This document shows positions 17,091-26,141 of a stretch of DNA of 64,000 nt, one piece after another. This DNA is from Streptomyces roseoverticillatus (lineage in GTDB: Bacteria > Actinomycetota > Actinomycetes > Streptomycetales > Streptomycetaceae). The stretch covers positions 1 to 64,000 of the forward strand of contig NZ_JOFL01000027.1 of NCBI RefSeq assembly GCF_000719265.1, in the 5' to 3' direction. A program made the position numbers and the translations under genes. The notes beneath the pieces were generated by a model. It was not told the origin of the DNA. It made no database searches and worked only from the letters and a program-made list of their open reading frames with translations. The first letter of the stretch is position 1; every line of letters begins with the position of its first letter.

Positions 17091-18967
17091 CAGTGCGCTC
17101 CCTTCACATCGGTCAGTCCGACGCCGTACGTGCGCAGCCAGTCGTCGAGCCGGACCGTGGACTCCACGAGGATCCGCTCGAATTCGGACAGGCTTCCGGC
17201 CGCGGTCCGGGCCGTCATCCGCCGTACCGCGTCGCCGTCGAGGAACGGGTGGAGCGGTGCGTCCCCGTCGCCCGCCGCGGCGGCCAGGCCGGTGATGAGG
17301 GACCGGTCGTAGGCGGGGTCCTGGATGGACGGGTAGGCGGCCTTCTTGCGGCGCAGCACCGATTCCGGCAGCAGGTCGGATGCGGCCTCGCGGAGCAGCG
17401 CCTTCTCCTGGCCGCTGAAGGTCTTCATCTCCCAGGGGACGTTGAAGACGTACTCGACGAGGCGGTGGTCGCAGAACGGCACCCGGCCCTCCAGGCCGCT
17501 CGCCATGCCCATGCGGTCCTTCTTGTCGAGGAGGATGGGCAGCCAGCGGGTGAGGGTGAGGTGGCCGAGCTCGCGGGTCCGCCGGTCCGCAGCGTTCTCG
17601 GTGTCTTCGCCCTCCAGTCGCGGCACCTCGGCCAAAGCGGTCCGGTAGAGGTCGGCCTCGTATTCCGCGAGGTCGATGCCGTCCACGAACCACGGGTGGA
17701 ACAGGGACCGCGGGTCGAGGCCACGGTGGGCGCCCAGTTTGAGCCAGGGGAAGGTCTCGGCGCGGCGCGCCTTTGGGTCGGAGAACCACAGGTAGCCGCC
17801 GAAGACCTCGTCGGCGCCCTCGCCGGACAGCGCGACCGTGGCGTGCTGCCGGACGGCGGCGAAGAGCAGGTACAGCGAGACGTCGAGGTCGGCGAAGTTG
17901 AACGGCAGGTCCCAGGCGCCGAGGACGGTGCGGCGCACGGCCGGGTCGAGGAGCCGGGCGCGGTCGAGGACGATCGCGTGGTGCTCGGTGCCGGCGTGCC
18001 GGGCGACTTCGAGGGCGTACGGGCCGTCCGGCGTGGGCCGGATGGCGTCGGCGCGGAAGTTCTCGGTGTGGCCGGTGAAGTCGACGGAGAAGGTGGCGAG
18101 GCGGTCGCCGCCGGCGGCGCGGGCCCGTGCCGCGAGGGCGGTCACCGTGCTGGAGTCGAGGCCGCCGGAGAGCAGCGAGACGAGGGGGACGTCCGCGGTC
18201 ATCTGCCGGGGGACGATGTCGTCGAGCAGCTCGCGGACGCGGGCGACGGTGGTGGAGAGGTCGTCGGTGTGCGGGCGGGCCTCCAGCGCCCAGTAGCGCT
18301 CTTCCTTGATGCCGTCGCGGCCGGCCCGCACGAGGTGTCCGGGCTTGACCTCGCGCATGCCGCGGAAGGGGACGTGTCCGGGGGTGCGCAGGAAGAGCAG
18401 GGCGTCGCAGAGCTCCTCCGCCCCGGCTTCGGCGCGCGCCAGGGGGTTGGCGAGGATCGCCTTGGGCTCGGAGCCGAAGAGGACCCCGTCGTCCGTCGGG
18501 TAGTAGAAGAGCGGCTTGACGCCCAGCCGGTCGCGGACGAGCAGCAGCTCTTCGCGGACGGTGTCCCAGATGGCGATGGAGTACATGCCGTTGAGGCGGT
18601 GGACGAAGTCCGTGCCCCACTGCAGGTAGGCGCGGAGCGCCACTTCGGTGTCGCTGCGGGTCGCGAAGCGGTGCCCGAGCAGGACGAGTTCCTCGCGCAG
18701 CTCGCGGAAGTTGTAGATCTCGCCGCCGTAGGAGATGACGGCGCGCGGCCGGTCTCCGCGGCCCTGTTCCGGGGTGCGCATCGGCTGCGTGCCGTGTTCC
18801 AGGTCGATGACGGCCAGCCGCCGGTGCCCCAGGGCGGCGTGGGTGTCCAGCCATACGCCGCCGGCGTCGGGCCCGCGGGCGGCGAGCGTGCCGGTCATGG
18901 CCTGGACGGTTGCGTGTTCGGTGGTCAGGTCGCGGGTGAAGCCGGTCCATCCGGTGATGCCGCACAT
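17090..18967 (-). CDS. asnB: glutamine-hydrolysing asparagine synthetase-like amidotransferase
   Basis: 625 residues. Met-Cys at the N-terminus places the catalytic Cys2 of the class II glutaminase domain. The RGPDAGG and SYGGEIYN motifs follow. The C-terminal synthetase domain has the SGGLDSS pyrophosphatase loop. The length is normal for AsnB. In secondary pathways AsnB homologues often amidate a carboxylate on a pathway intermediate, which fits here better than amino acid supply. It is one base from the HpaB gene and overlaps the reductase gene. Confidence 0.88.
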   Translation of the reverse strand: MCGITGWTGFTRDLTTEHATVQAMTGTLAARGPDAGGVWLDTHAALGHRRLAVIDLEHGTQPMRTPEQGRGDRPRAVISYGGEIYNFRELREELVLLGHRFATRSDTEVALRAYLQWGTDFVHRLNGMYSIAIWDTVREELLLVRDRLGVKPLFYYPTDDGVLFGSEPKAILANPLARAEAGAEELCDALLFLRTPGHVPFRGMREVKPGHLVRAGRDGIKEERYWALEARPHTDDLSTTVARVRELLDDIVPRQMTADVPLVSLLSGGLDSSTVTALAARARAAGGDRLATFSVDFTGHTENFRADAIRPTPDGPYALEVARHAGTEHHAIVLDRARLLDPAVRRTVLGAWDLPFNFADLDVSLYLLFAAVRQHATVALSGEGADEVFGGYLWFSDPKARRAETFPWLKLGAHRGLDPRSLFHPWFVDGIDLAEYEADLYRTALAEVPRLEGEDTENAADRRTRELGHLTLTRWLPILLDKKDRMGMASGLEGRVPFCDHRLVEYVFNVPWEMKTFSGQEKALLREAASDLLPESVLRRKKAAYPSIQDPAYDRSLITGLAAAAGDGDAPLHPFLDGDAVRRMTARTAAGSLSEFERILVESTVRLDDWLRTYGVGLTDVKGAH

Positions 18968-18968
18968 G

Positions 18969-20480
18969 TCACGCGTCCTCGCTTCCGGTCCAGGGTCCCC
19001 GGCGCCAGCCGTCGAGGTCGTAGTCGTCGAGGCACTGCTGCACGAGCGACTCGTAGCGGGCGAGGCTGCCGCGCCCCGTGGCCCAGCGGAGCGCGTCCAG
19101 CCGGACCTGTTCGCCGTTGCCGGAATAGTTGCGCTCGTAGAGCTCGTGCCGGCCGCCGAACTCGGTGCCGATCGCGTCCCAGACCAGCTTCAGCAGCTTG
19201 ATCCGGTCGTGGGCGGAGGCGTCGGCGCCGCGGTAGAAGCGGTCGATCAGCGGCCGCAGTTCGGGGTTGGCGAGGTCGCGGGCGCTGGAGGGCACGGCGA
19301 GGGGCGCGCCGCCGAGGGTGGTCTCGAACAGCTCGTGGACGCGGTCCCACACCTGGGCGTTGTACATGCGCATGGCGGAGGCGTGCTCCAGGCGCGGTAC
19401 GACCGTCCCGCCGCTGCCCGGCTCCGGGTCGTAGGCCATGGCCGAGGTCAGCGCCCACACCATGTCGCGCATGGTGACGACCTCGCCGACGGCGGCCTGG
19501 ACGCCGCGGAAGGCGTCGGTGCCGTTGGCCTTGGTGCCCCGGGAGAGGAGCCCGGCCATGAGCTCCAGCTTGACGCTCAGGCGGATGCCGGACTGGAAGT
19601 TGTAGAGGTTCGGGAAGCCGGACGTGGCGTAGAAGCCGGTGGCGCGCTCGATGTCGCGGTGGACGAGGACGTCCTCCCAGGGGATCAGTGCCTCGTCGAG
19701 CAGGAGCACGCTGTCGTTCTCGTCGAAGCGGCTGCTGAGCGGGGCGTCGAAGGGGCTGGCGGCGGCTTGCGCGTAGGGCGTGCGGCAGACGAGCTTCACG
19801 CCGGGGTTGTCCATGCGGACGAAGAAGATGAGGGCGAAGGCCTCGGCCTTGCCGGGGGCGAGGGCCGCCGAGCCGACCGGGGCGACGAAGCCCGCGTTGG
19901 TGATCGCCGATCCCGTCGCCAGCATCTTCGCGCCGCTGACCACGACCCCGGCGTCGGTCTCGCGCACGGCGTGCACGAACACGTCCTCCATGTCGTGGAT
20001 CGCGCGCTTGCGGTCCACGGGCGGGTTGATGATGACGTGGTTGAGGTACAGCGCCTTGCGGGCGAACTCCTCGTACCAGGCAGTGGCGTTGGCGGCGTAC
20101 GGGCCGTAGTAGCCGGCGTTGACGCCGAGGCCCGCCATGAAGGACGCCTTGTACTCGGGGGTGCGGCCGAGGAATCCGTAGCTCATCCGCGCCCAGGCGG
20201 CGATGGCCTCGCGGGCCTCGGCCAGCTCGGCCGCCGACCGGCTCGGCTTGAAGAACTTGTGCGTGCGGATGCCCGTCGGCTCGTCGACGCCGGTCAGCAC
20301 CCCGGCGGTCACCGGGTCGTGCAGGGCGTCGTAGAGGCGGGCCACGGACAGCGCGGAGTTACGGAAGGCCGGGTGGCGGGTGACGTCCTTGACGCGCTCG
20401 CCGCCGACGTAGACCTGCCGGCCGTCGCGCAGGCTCTCCAGGTAGTCGTCGCCCGTCATGAGGCGGTTGTCGTGGGTCAC
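18969..20480 (-). CDS. HpaB-family flavin-dependent monooxygenase
   Basis: 503 residues, the usual length of 4-hydroxyphenylacetate 3-monooxygenase large subunits. Family segments include the RHPAFRNS opening, TGIRTHKFF and EHASAMRMYNAQVWD. It uses FADH2 from a separate reductase to hydroxylate phenols ortho to the hydroxyl, giving catechols. PvcC of the paerucumarin pathway belongs to this family and acts on isonitrile intermediates. The GTG start overlaps the TauD-like gene by four bases. The likely substrate is a tyrosine-derived isonitrile. Confidence 0.88.
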   Translation of the reverse strand: MTHDNRLMTGDDYLESLRDGRQVYVGGERVKDVTRHPAFRNSALSVARLYDALHDPVTAGVLTGVDEPTGIRTHKFFKPSRSAAELAEAREAIAAWARMSYGFLGRTPEYKASFMAGLGVNAGYYGPYAANATAWYEEFARKALYLNHVIINPPVDRKRAIHDMEDVFVHAVRETDAGVVVSGAKMLATGSAITNAGFVAPVGSAALAPGKAEAFALIFFVRMDNPGVKLVCRTPYAQAAASPFDAPLSSRFDENDSVLLLDEALIPWEDVLVHRDIERATGFYATSGFPNLYNFQSGIRLSVKLELMAGLLSRGTKANGTDAFRGVQAAVGEVVTMRDMVWALTSAMAYDPEPGSGGTVVPRLEHASAMRMYNAQVWDRVHELFETTLGGAPLAVPSSARDLANPELRPLIDRFYRGADASAHDRIKLLKLVWDAIGTEFGGRHELYERNYSGNGEQVRLDALRWATGRGSLARYESLVQQCLDDYDLDGWRRGPWTGSEDA

Positions 20481-21364
20481 CGGACCAGCCCCGGGTTGTC
20501 GAGCGGCGGCGTGCCGAGCACCTGGACGCGGCGCAGGTGGCGCGGGGACCCGCTGGTGAAGGCGTTACGGCCGTGCAGCAGCGTGTAGTTGTCGGTGACG
20601 ACCAGGTCGCCGGTCTCCCAGACGTGGGCGTAGAGGTGCGCGGGGTCGTACAGCGCGGCGCGCAGGCTTCGGTGGACCTCGGCGATCTCGTCCTCGGGCA
20701 GGCCGGTGAAGCGCAGGTCGGGGTGGTTGACGAAGCTGTCGCCGACGGCGGCGGTGGGCTCGTTGTAGCGGATGACGGGCGCGCCGTGGACGGGGTGGGC
20801 GGTCACGACGGGCGAGACGGTGACGCTGTCGTAGAACTCCATCGTGCGCTGGTAGGTGCCGGTGACCTGCGCCCAGCGGGCGACGGTCCGCGGGTCGGTG
20901 CGTTGCAGGACGGCGGTGGTGTGGGAGAACGTGGTCTCGCCGCCGTTGCCTTCTCCGGGGGCGTGCACGCACTGGAACACCTGGAACTCGGGGATCTGCT
21001 CGCGGTACATGCCGTCCCAGTGCATGGGCATGTAGCTGGAGTCGAAGATGTGGTCCTCGGGCTGTTCCCGCTCGACGAGTTCGAGCACGGTCCCGAAGGG
21101 CCAGACACTGGGCTGTCCCCAGCGCTCGCAGTAGGCGGAGAGCGCTTCGGGGCCGTCGAAGGCGCCGAAGCCGCGGAGCAGCACGACGTGGTGCTCGCGG
21201 ACGAGGGAGCGCAGCGGGGCGACGGGGATGTCCTCGACGCGCAGTCCGGGCTCCAGGGCCCGTATCGCCAGCCCGAAGGGGGTGACCGGGGCGACGTCGT
21301 AGCGGAGGTCGGTGAGGATGCCGACGGCTGCGTCCGCGTCTGCAGTTGCTTCTGCGTGTGTCAT
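20477..21364 (-). CDS. TauD/PvcB-like Fe(II)/2-oxoglutarate oxygenase
   Basis: 295 residues. The Fe ligands are visible as MHWDGMY (HxD) and a distal His in NYTLLHGR, with a nearby Arg for 2-oxoglutarate. In isonitrile clusters the homologues IsnB and PvcB act on the amino acid isonitrile, giving vinyl isonitriles by decarboxylation-desaturation. Its position directly after the isonitrile synthase supports that job. A GAGAGAGG ribosome site precedes the ATG. Confidence 0.87.
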   Translation of the reverse strand: MTHAEATADADAAVGILTDLRYDVAPVTPFGLAIRALEPGLRVEDIPVAPLRSLVREHHVVLLRGFGAFDGPEALSAYCERWGQPSVWPFGTVLELVEREQPEDHIFDSSYMPMHWDGMYREQIPEFQVFQCVHAPGEGNGGETTFSHTTAVLQRTDPRTVARWAQVTGTYQRTMEFYDSVTVSPVVTAHPVHGAPVIRYNEPTAAVGDSFVNHPDLRFTGLPEDEIAEVHRSLRAALYDPAHLYAHVWETGDLVVTDNYTLLHGRNAFTSGSPRHLRRVQVLGTPPLDNPGLVR

Positions 21365-21418
21365 GGGTGCCTCTCTCGTGCGGGGAGGGTGTGGGGGGAC
21401 GGGCGGCCGGCCCGGTGT

Positions 21419-22405
21419 TCAGGCGCAGGCCCGGTTCCACGGGCCGCGGGGCGCGCCGGCCTGTTCCAGGACGTAGTGGCTGGGGCGTCCGTGGGCGTGG
21501 ACCAGCCGGGCGCCCGCCTCCTCGGCTTCCGCGCGCTTCATGAGGGTGAAGCGGCCTCCGGTCCCGACCGCGACGCTGTGCCAGGGCGTCAGCCAGGTGT
21601 CCGAGGTGTCGGCGAGCAGGATGCCGATCTTGTCCGTGCTGCAGGGCTGCGGGTGGATCGACAGGCGGACGGCCGTGGGGAAGAGCTGGTCGAGGAGGTT
21701 TCCCCAGGCCCGGCTGCGCTGGATGACGCGGTAGGCGAGGTCACGGCACTTGCGCTGCAGGGCGGAGCGGGTGCCGGTCCAGGCGGGGCCGGACAGGTCC
21801 TCCAGCATGAAGCGGGTGATGCCGCGGTACATGGCGAGCGGAGCGCCCCCGCCGCGCACCTCCTCGCGCAGCTCTTCCGTCGTGGGGGCGTAGCCGGCGG
21901 AGAGCATGGTGCGCATGTCCTCGTGGCCGGCGCCGCTGTAGACGTCGTCCAGGCTGAACTGTTCGAGCCGGTCGGCGCCGATCCTGGTGATCATGGCGTC
22001 GAGGGCCTGTGCGTAGGCGGTGACGTCCTCGTCGCGCACGCCCAGCAGGTCGTTGAAGACCCTTCCGTCGGAGCAGATCAGGATGGCCGCTCCGGGCGCG
22101 TACACCTCGCTGATGCGTTCGCACAGCTCGTTGAGGAACCGCAGTGCGAGCTCCTCGGCCAGGTCGGGCAGGGGGCCGAGGACCTTGGCCGGGTTGGGGG
22201 ACTTCGTGGGGAAGGCAGGCAGGACGAATTCGATCCGCCGGCCGTCCCGCATGGCGCCGTGCACCGCGTCCAGGTGGTGCCGTACGCAGCGCAGGCAGAC
22301 GCGTCCGGCGCATCCGCCCTCGCGCATTCTGCGCTGGTGGGACAGGACTTCCCGGACGACTTCTACGGCGGCCAGGTCGATATCGGGTGCGGCCGTTTCG
22401 GACAC
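21419..22405 (-). CDS. IsnA/PvcA-family isonitrile synthase
   Basis: 328 residues from a GTG at 22405 preceded by GAAGGGAGG. The frame stays open to 22621, but the normal family length and ribosome site favour this start. DIT1/PvcA-family motifs are clear: LPAFPTKSPNPAKVLG, a SDGRVFNDLLG segment and a C-terminal WLTPWHSVAV. These enzymes convert the amine of tyrosine or tryptophan to an isonitrile using ribulose 5-phosphate. It is the first gene of a seven-gene operon. Substrate choice is inferred as tyrosine because phenol-acting enzymes follow. Confidence 0.9.
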   Translation of the reverse strand: MSETAAPDIDLAAVEVVREVLSHQRRMREGGCAGRVCLRCVRHHLDAVHGAMRDGRRIEFVLPAFPTKSPNPAKVLGPLPDLAEELALRFLNELCERISEVYAPGAAILICSDGRVFNDLLGVRDEDVTAYAQALDAMITRIGADRLEQFSLDDVYSGAGHEDMRTMLSAGYAPTTEELREEVRGGGAPLAMYRGITRFMLEDLSGPAWTGTRSALQRKCRDLAYRVIQRSRAWGNLLDQLFPTAVRLSIHPQPCSTDKIGILLADTSDTWLTPWHSVAVGTGGRFTLMKRAEAEEAGARLVHAHGRPSHYVLEQAGAPRGPWNRACA

Positions 22406-22446
22406 CGCGCCTCCCTTCGTGGACTGCGTCCCACCGTGCTCGGCGG

Positions 22447-22475
22447 GCGCATGAAAGGCGCATGAGAAGCGCACA
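22447..22475 (-). promoter_or_regulatory. SARP-type operator: three heptamers at 11-bp spacing
   Basis: GCGCATG, GCGCATG and GCGCACA begin at 22447, 22458 and 22469, each separated by four bases. Direct heptamers repeated every 11 bp just upstream of -10 are the known binding pattern of SARP regulators. The array lies about 40 bp upstream of the isonitrile synthase start, and the AfsR-like SARP gene is its neighbour. The -10 element is not clear. Confidence 0.75.
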
Positions 22476-22662
22476 AGCCCCTCCGGACCGGCAGCCCCGG
22501 GCCCTCGCGCAGGGCGGCGGGCCGGCGTCCGGGCAGGCCCGGGCCGGTGGTTGCGTCCGGCACCCCGTGCGGCGCTGCCGGCCGGTGGGATGGTGGCTGG
22601 ACGTCCCGGGCCGGCTCGCACGTGCGTCGCCCGGCGCGCCCCCGTTCAGGGGGCGGTGCAGG

Positions 22663-25662
22663 TCACCGTCCGGCGGGCCCGGCGGTCCGCCGGAGGCGGT
22701 CGAGTTCCTGCCGGGCGCGGGCGGCCCAGAACGGCATGCGCAGGCTGCGGAACCCGTTCAGCGCCGTCGTGAGGTGGTGGACGGCCTGGTCACCGTCGCC
22801 GAGGGCCGCGCGCGTGCTGCCCAGCCAGAGGGCGGTGAGGGCTTCGCCCCGCCGTTCGCCGAGCTCGGTGAAGATCGCGGCGGCCTGGCCGAGCGGGGCG
22901 AGGGCCCACGCGGCCTGGCCGGGGCTGCGGGTCTCGGCGTGCATGCGGCCGAGGGCCAGCAGGGCGTACGCCTCGCCGGGCCGGTGCCGCAGGGACCGGT
23001 ACTCGGCCAGGGCCCGGTGCAGGTGGCGGGCGGCCCGTTCGGCGCGGCCGTGGCCGATCTCGGCCCAGGCCAGGAGCTGCAGGACGTCGGCGAGGGCGAG
23101 CGGGTGGCCGAGGCGCTCGGCCGTGGCCACGGCCGGTTCGAGCGCGGCGACGGCCTCGGCCTCGCGCCCCTGGCAGGAGAGCGCGAAGCCCAGGCTGCGC
23201 AGGGCCATGACGTGGCCGTGCTTGTCGCCCAGCCGGTTCATGACGGCGGCCGCGGAGGCGGCGTCGTCGTGGGCGAGCTCCGCCATGCCGCGGTCGGCGA
23301 TCGCGAAGCCGCGGTGGATGCGCAGGCGGGCGGCGTGGTGCTCCTCGCCGAGCGCGTCCAGTTGGGCGATGGCGCCGGCGTAGCGGGTCAGGGCGTCGTC
23401 CACCCGCCCGCGGACGGCGCGGGCCCGGGCCAGGGAGCCCTGGGCGACCGCGACGGCGACGGGGTCGCCGTCGGCCGCGGCGCGGTCGAGTGCGGCGCGG
23501 GCGACGTGCTCCCACTCGTCCCACCAGTTGCGCAGGTGGCAGACGTCCTCCAGGGCGGCGGCGAGCCCGGCCGTCTGCGGTCCGTAGCCGGCGCCGGCGG
23601 CGAAGCCGACCGCGGTGACCAGACTCGTGCGCTCGCTCTCCAGCCATCCGACGAGATCGCCCGCCGCGCCGGGGGCGTGCCCGCCGGTGCCTCTTCGGAT
23701 GAGCTGGTCGCCCGCCGCGCGGACGCGGGCGAGCCAGCCGTCCAGGACCCGGGCGACCGCGGCCCGCCGCCACGACTCCGGCTCGTCGGCGAGGGCGCGC
23801 TCGGCGGCGTAGGCGTGCAGCAGGTCGTGCATGCGGTAGCGCGGCTGCCGCTGCCCGGCCGGGGACTCGATCTGTACGAGGTTGGCGTCGATGAGCGCGT
23901 CGGTGGCGCGGTCCGCGGCGAGTTCGTGGCCGGTGCCGGGGACGGTGGGGTCGGCCAGGGCGGCGGCGAGGGCCCAGCCGGGGAACTCCGGTGCGGGGAG
24001 CAGCCCGATGGCCCGGAAGGCGCGGGCGGCGTCGGGGGCCAGGCCGTGGTAGCTGGCGGCGACGCACGTGCGGACGGCGAGGTCGCCGACGGTGAGCTCG
24101 GCGAGCACCCCGCGCTCGTCGGCCAGCCGGTCGGCCAGGCGGCGGACCTGCCAGTCGGGGCGGCCGGCGAGCCGCGCCGCGGCCACGCGCAGCGCCAGGG
24201 GCAGGCCGGCGCAGGCGGCCAGGATCCGCCCGGTCGCCTCGGGCTCCGCCGCGAGCCGCTGCGGGCCGGCGATGCGCCGCAGCAGGTCCTGCGACTCCTC
24301 GTCGTCGAAGGGGTCGACGTCGATGAGGTGCGCGTCCGTGAGGCCGGCGAGCCGTGCCCTGCTGGTGACGAGGGCGGCGCTGCCGGGGGTGCCGGGGAGC
24401 AGCATCCGGATCTGGGCCTCGTCGCGCGCGTCGTCGAGGAGGACGAGCACCTTGCGGTCGGCGAGCAGCGAGCGGTAGAGCGCGGCCCGCTCCTCGGTGG
24501 CCTCGGGGATGGACGAGCCGGGGACGCCGAGGCTGAGCAGCAGGTTGGCGAGGATCGCGCCGGGCGTGCGCTGGGGGCCGCGGGTGCCGTCGAGGTGCAG
24601 GAAGAGCCGGCCGTCGGGGAAGTCGCCCCGGAGGTGGTGGGCGAGCCGGGTGGCCAGGGCGGTCTTGCCGACGCCGGGAAGGCCGGTGAGGATCACGACG
24701 GGCACGGCGCAGGGCGTGGTGCTGCCGGGCCGTCTCGCGGAGGGCCCGATCAGGGCGGCGACGCGCTCCAGCAGCCGGCTCCGGCCGACGAAGTCCGCGT
24801 CGTCGGAGGGCACTTGGACGGTGGGCTGCCAGGCGTCGGCCGGCCGTGCGGGCTGCGCCGCGGCGGGCGGCGCGCCCAGCTCCGGGTCCCTGGTGAGGAT
24901 CGCGTGGTGGAGCCTGCGCAGTGCGTCGCCGGGGTCGATGCCGAGTTCGTCGCGGAGGGCGGTGCGGGCGAGGGCGTAGGACTGCAGGGCGTCGCCCGGC
25001 TGGTGGCTGCGGTACTGCGCGGTCATCAGCTTGGCCCACAGCGATTCGCGCAGCGGGTAGCGGGCCGTCTCCGCGCGCAGCGGGCCCACCAGTTCGCGGG
25101 GCTCGCCGAGGGCGAGGCGGGCCTCGGCGTGGTCCTCGAAGGCCGCGAGCCGCGCCTCCTCCAGGCGGGCGACCTCGCCGAGCAGGGCGTCGTGGTGCGC
25201 CACCCCTTCGAACGGGCTGCCGCGCCACAGCGCCAGCGCCTCCTCCAGGGCGTCGGCCGCGGCCCGGTGCTCGCCGGCGGCCAGGGCGGTGCGGCCGCGT
25301 GCGGCGAGGACCTCGAAGCGGTGCAGGTCGGCCTCGCCGGGGAACACCTGCAGGCGGTAGCCGCCGTTGCCCTGGCTCAGCCGCTCCTCGCCGGAGCCCT
25401 GGCCGGTCCCCGGTCCGGCGGCCGGGCTCAGAACCTTGCGCAGGACGGCGGCGTAGCTGCGGATGTTGGCCTGGGCCGAGGCCGGCGGGGCCTCGCCCCA
25501 CACGGCGTCGCACAGCCGCTCGCCGGAGACGGCGGTGTTGGCGTTGACGAGCAGCATGGCGAGCAGGGTCCGCTGCTTCGGTCCCCCGAGCGGGAGGACC
25601 CGGCCGTCCGCGACGGCCGCGAGGGGCCCCAGCACCTTGAACTCGACACGCGTGTGCACCAC
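22663..25662 (-). CDS. AfsR-like SARP transcriptional regulator
   Basis: 999 residues. An N-terminal OmpR-like DNA-binding domain (FKVLGPL, GGPKQRTLLAML) is followed by a BTAD domain, an NB-ARC ATPase with GLPGVGKTALA and LVLLDDARDE-type Walker motifs, and C-terminal TPR repeats. This is the large AfsR architecture. It lies upstream of the isonitrile operon on the same strand. With the heptamer array at 22447-22475, it is the likely activator of the cluster. The chosen start is a GTG at 25662; a GTG three bases downstream is also possible. Confidence 0.9.
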   Translation of the reverse strand: MVHTRVEFKVLGPLAAVADGRVLPLGGPKQRTLLAMLLVNANTAVSGERLCDAVWGEAPPASAQANIRSYAAVLRKVLSPAAGPGTGQGSGEERLSQGNGGYRLQVFPGEADLHRFEVLAARGRTALAAGEHRAAADALEEALALWRGSPFEGVAHHDALLGEVARLEEARLAAFEDHAEARLALGEPRELVGPLRAETARYPLRESLWAKLMTAQYRSHQPGDALQSYALARTALRDELGIDPGDALRRLHHAILTRDPELGAPPAAAQPARPADAWQPTVQVPSDDADFVGRSRLLERVAALIGPSARRPGSTTPCAVPVVILTGLPGVGKTALATRLAHHLRGDFPDGRLFLHLDGTRGPQRTPGAILANLLLSLGVPGSSIPEATEERAALYRSLLADRKVLVLLDDARDEAQIRMLLPGTPGSAALVTSRARLAGLTDAHLIDVDPFDDEESQDLLRRIAGPQRLAAEPEATGRILAACAGLPLALRVAAARLAGRPDWQVRRLADRLADERGVLAELTVGDLAVRTCVAASYHGLAPDAARAFRAIGLLPAPEFPGWALAAALADPTVPGTGHELAADRATDALIDANLVQIESPAGQRQPRYRMHDLLHAYAAERALADEPESWRRAAVARVLDGWLARVRAAGDQLIRRGTGGHAPGAAGDLVGWLESERTSLVTAVGFAAGAGYGPQTAGLAAALEDVCHLRNWWDEWEHVARAALDRAAADGDPVAVAVAQGSLARARAVRGRVDDALTRYAGAIAQLDALGEEHHAARLRIHRGFAIADRGMAELAHDDAASAAAVMNRLGDKHGHVMALRSLGFALSCQGREAEAVAALEPAVATAERLGHPLALADVLQLLAWAEIGHGRAERAARHLHRALAEYRSLRHRPGEAYALLALGRMHAETRSPGQAAWALAPLGQAAAIFTELGERRGEALTALWLGSTRAALGDGDQAVHHLTTALNGFRSLRMPFWAARARQELDRLRRTAGPAGR

Positions 25663-25789
25663 CGCATGACCGCCCTTCCGCTGTGCAAGATTCGAACATC
25701 GGCGAATCCGACAACCATAGGCGTCATACGGGGATTGATCTTCCGCTTACCTCGAGCCCCGGTCGCGAAGCTCCAGCCGTGACGAGGGG

Positions 25790-26038
25790 TCACAGGTGCC
25801 GGGCTATGCAGTCCTGAAAGTCCTGATGAAGGGCGGCTATTTCCGTGCGCAGCGCTTCGAGACGCTTCCTGATGTCCGCCCGCCGTGCCTTCAGCTCGTC
25901 GATCCGAGCCTGGTCGACCGGATTCGCGGCCTGCAGCTGCGCGATGTGGCCGTCAACTGCTTTGCCCTCCCCGAGGAGGTGAGCCGCCTCGTTCTGCTTC
26001 TTGACAACATCGTGCAGTATGTCGGTGCACGGCATCAT
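25790..26038 (-). CDS. small coiled-coil hypothetical protein
   Basis: 82 residues, rich in Glu, Lys, Ala and Leu with heptad-like spacing from about residue 25 to 75, so probably one long helix or coiled coil. Two adjacent ATG codons (26038, 26035) follow a GGAG. Codon use fits. I recognise no family. It sits alone between the SARP and chitinase genes. Confidence 0.55.
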   Translation of the reverse strand: MMPCTDILHDVVKKQNEAAHLLGEGKAVDGHIAQLQAANPVDQARIDELKARRADIRKRLEALRTEIAALHQDFQDCIARHL

Positions 26039-26141
26039 GCATCACCCGCTCCGGGCCGGCCGCACGGCCGGCTTTCCATGAAGCGTCCGGACACTTTCAT
26101 TGTCCGCCGGACCCCGGACGGCGCAACCTCACTCGCGCTTC

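Noticed and set aside
22144..25782. A plus-strand open frame of about 1200 codons
   Set aside because: It is the mirror of the SARP gene, whose frame has all expected domains.
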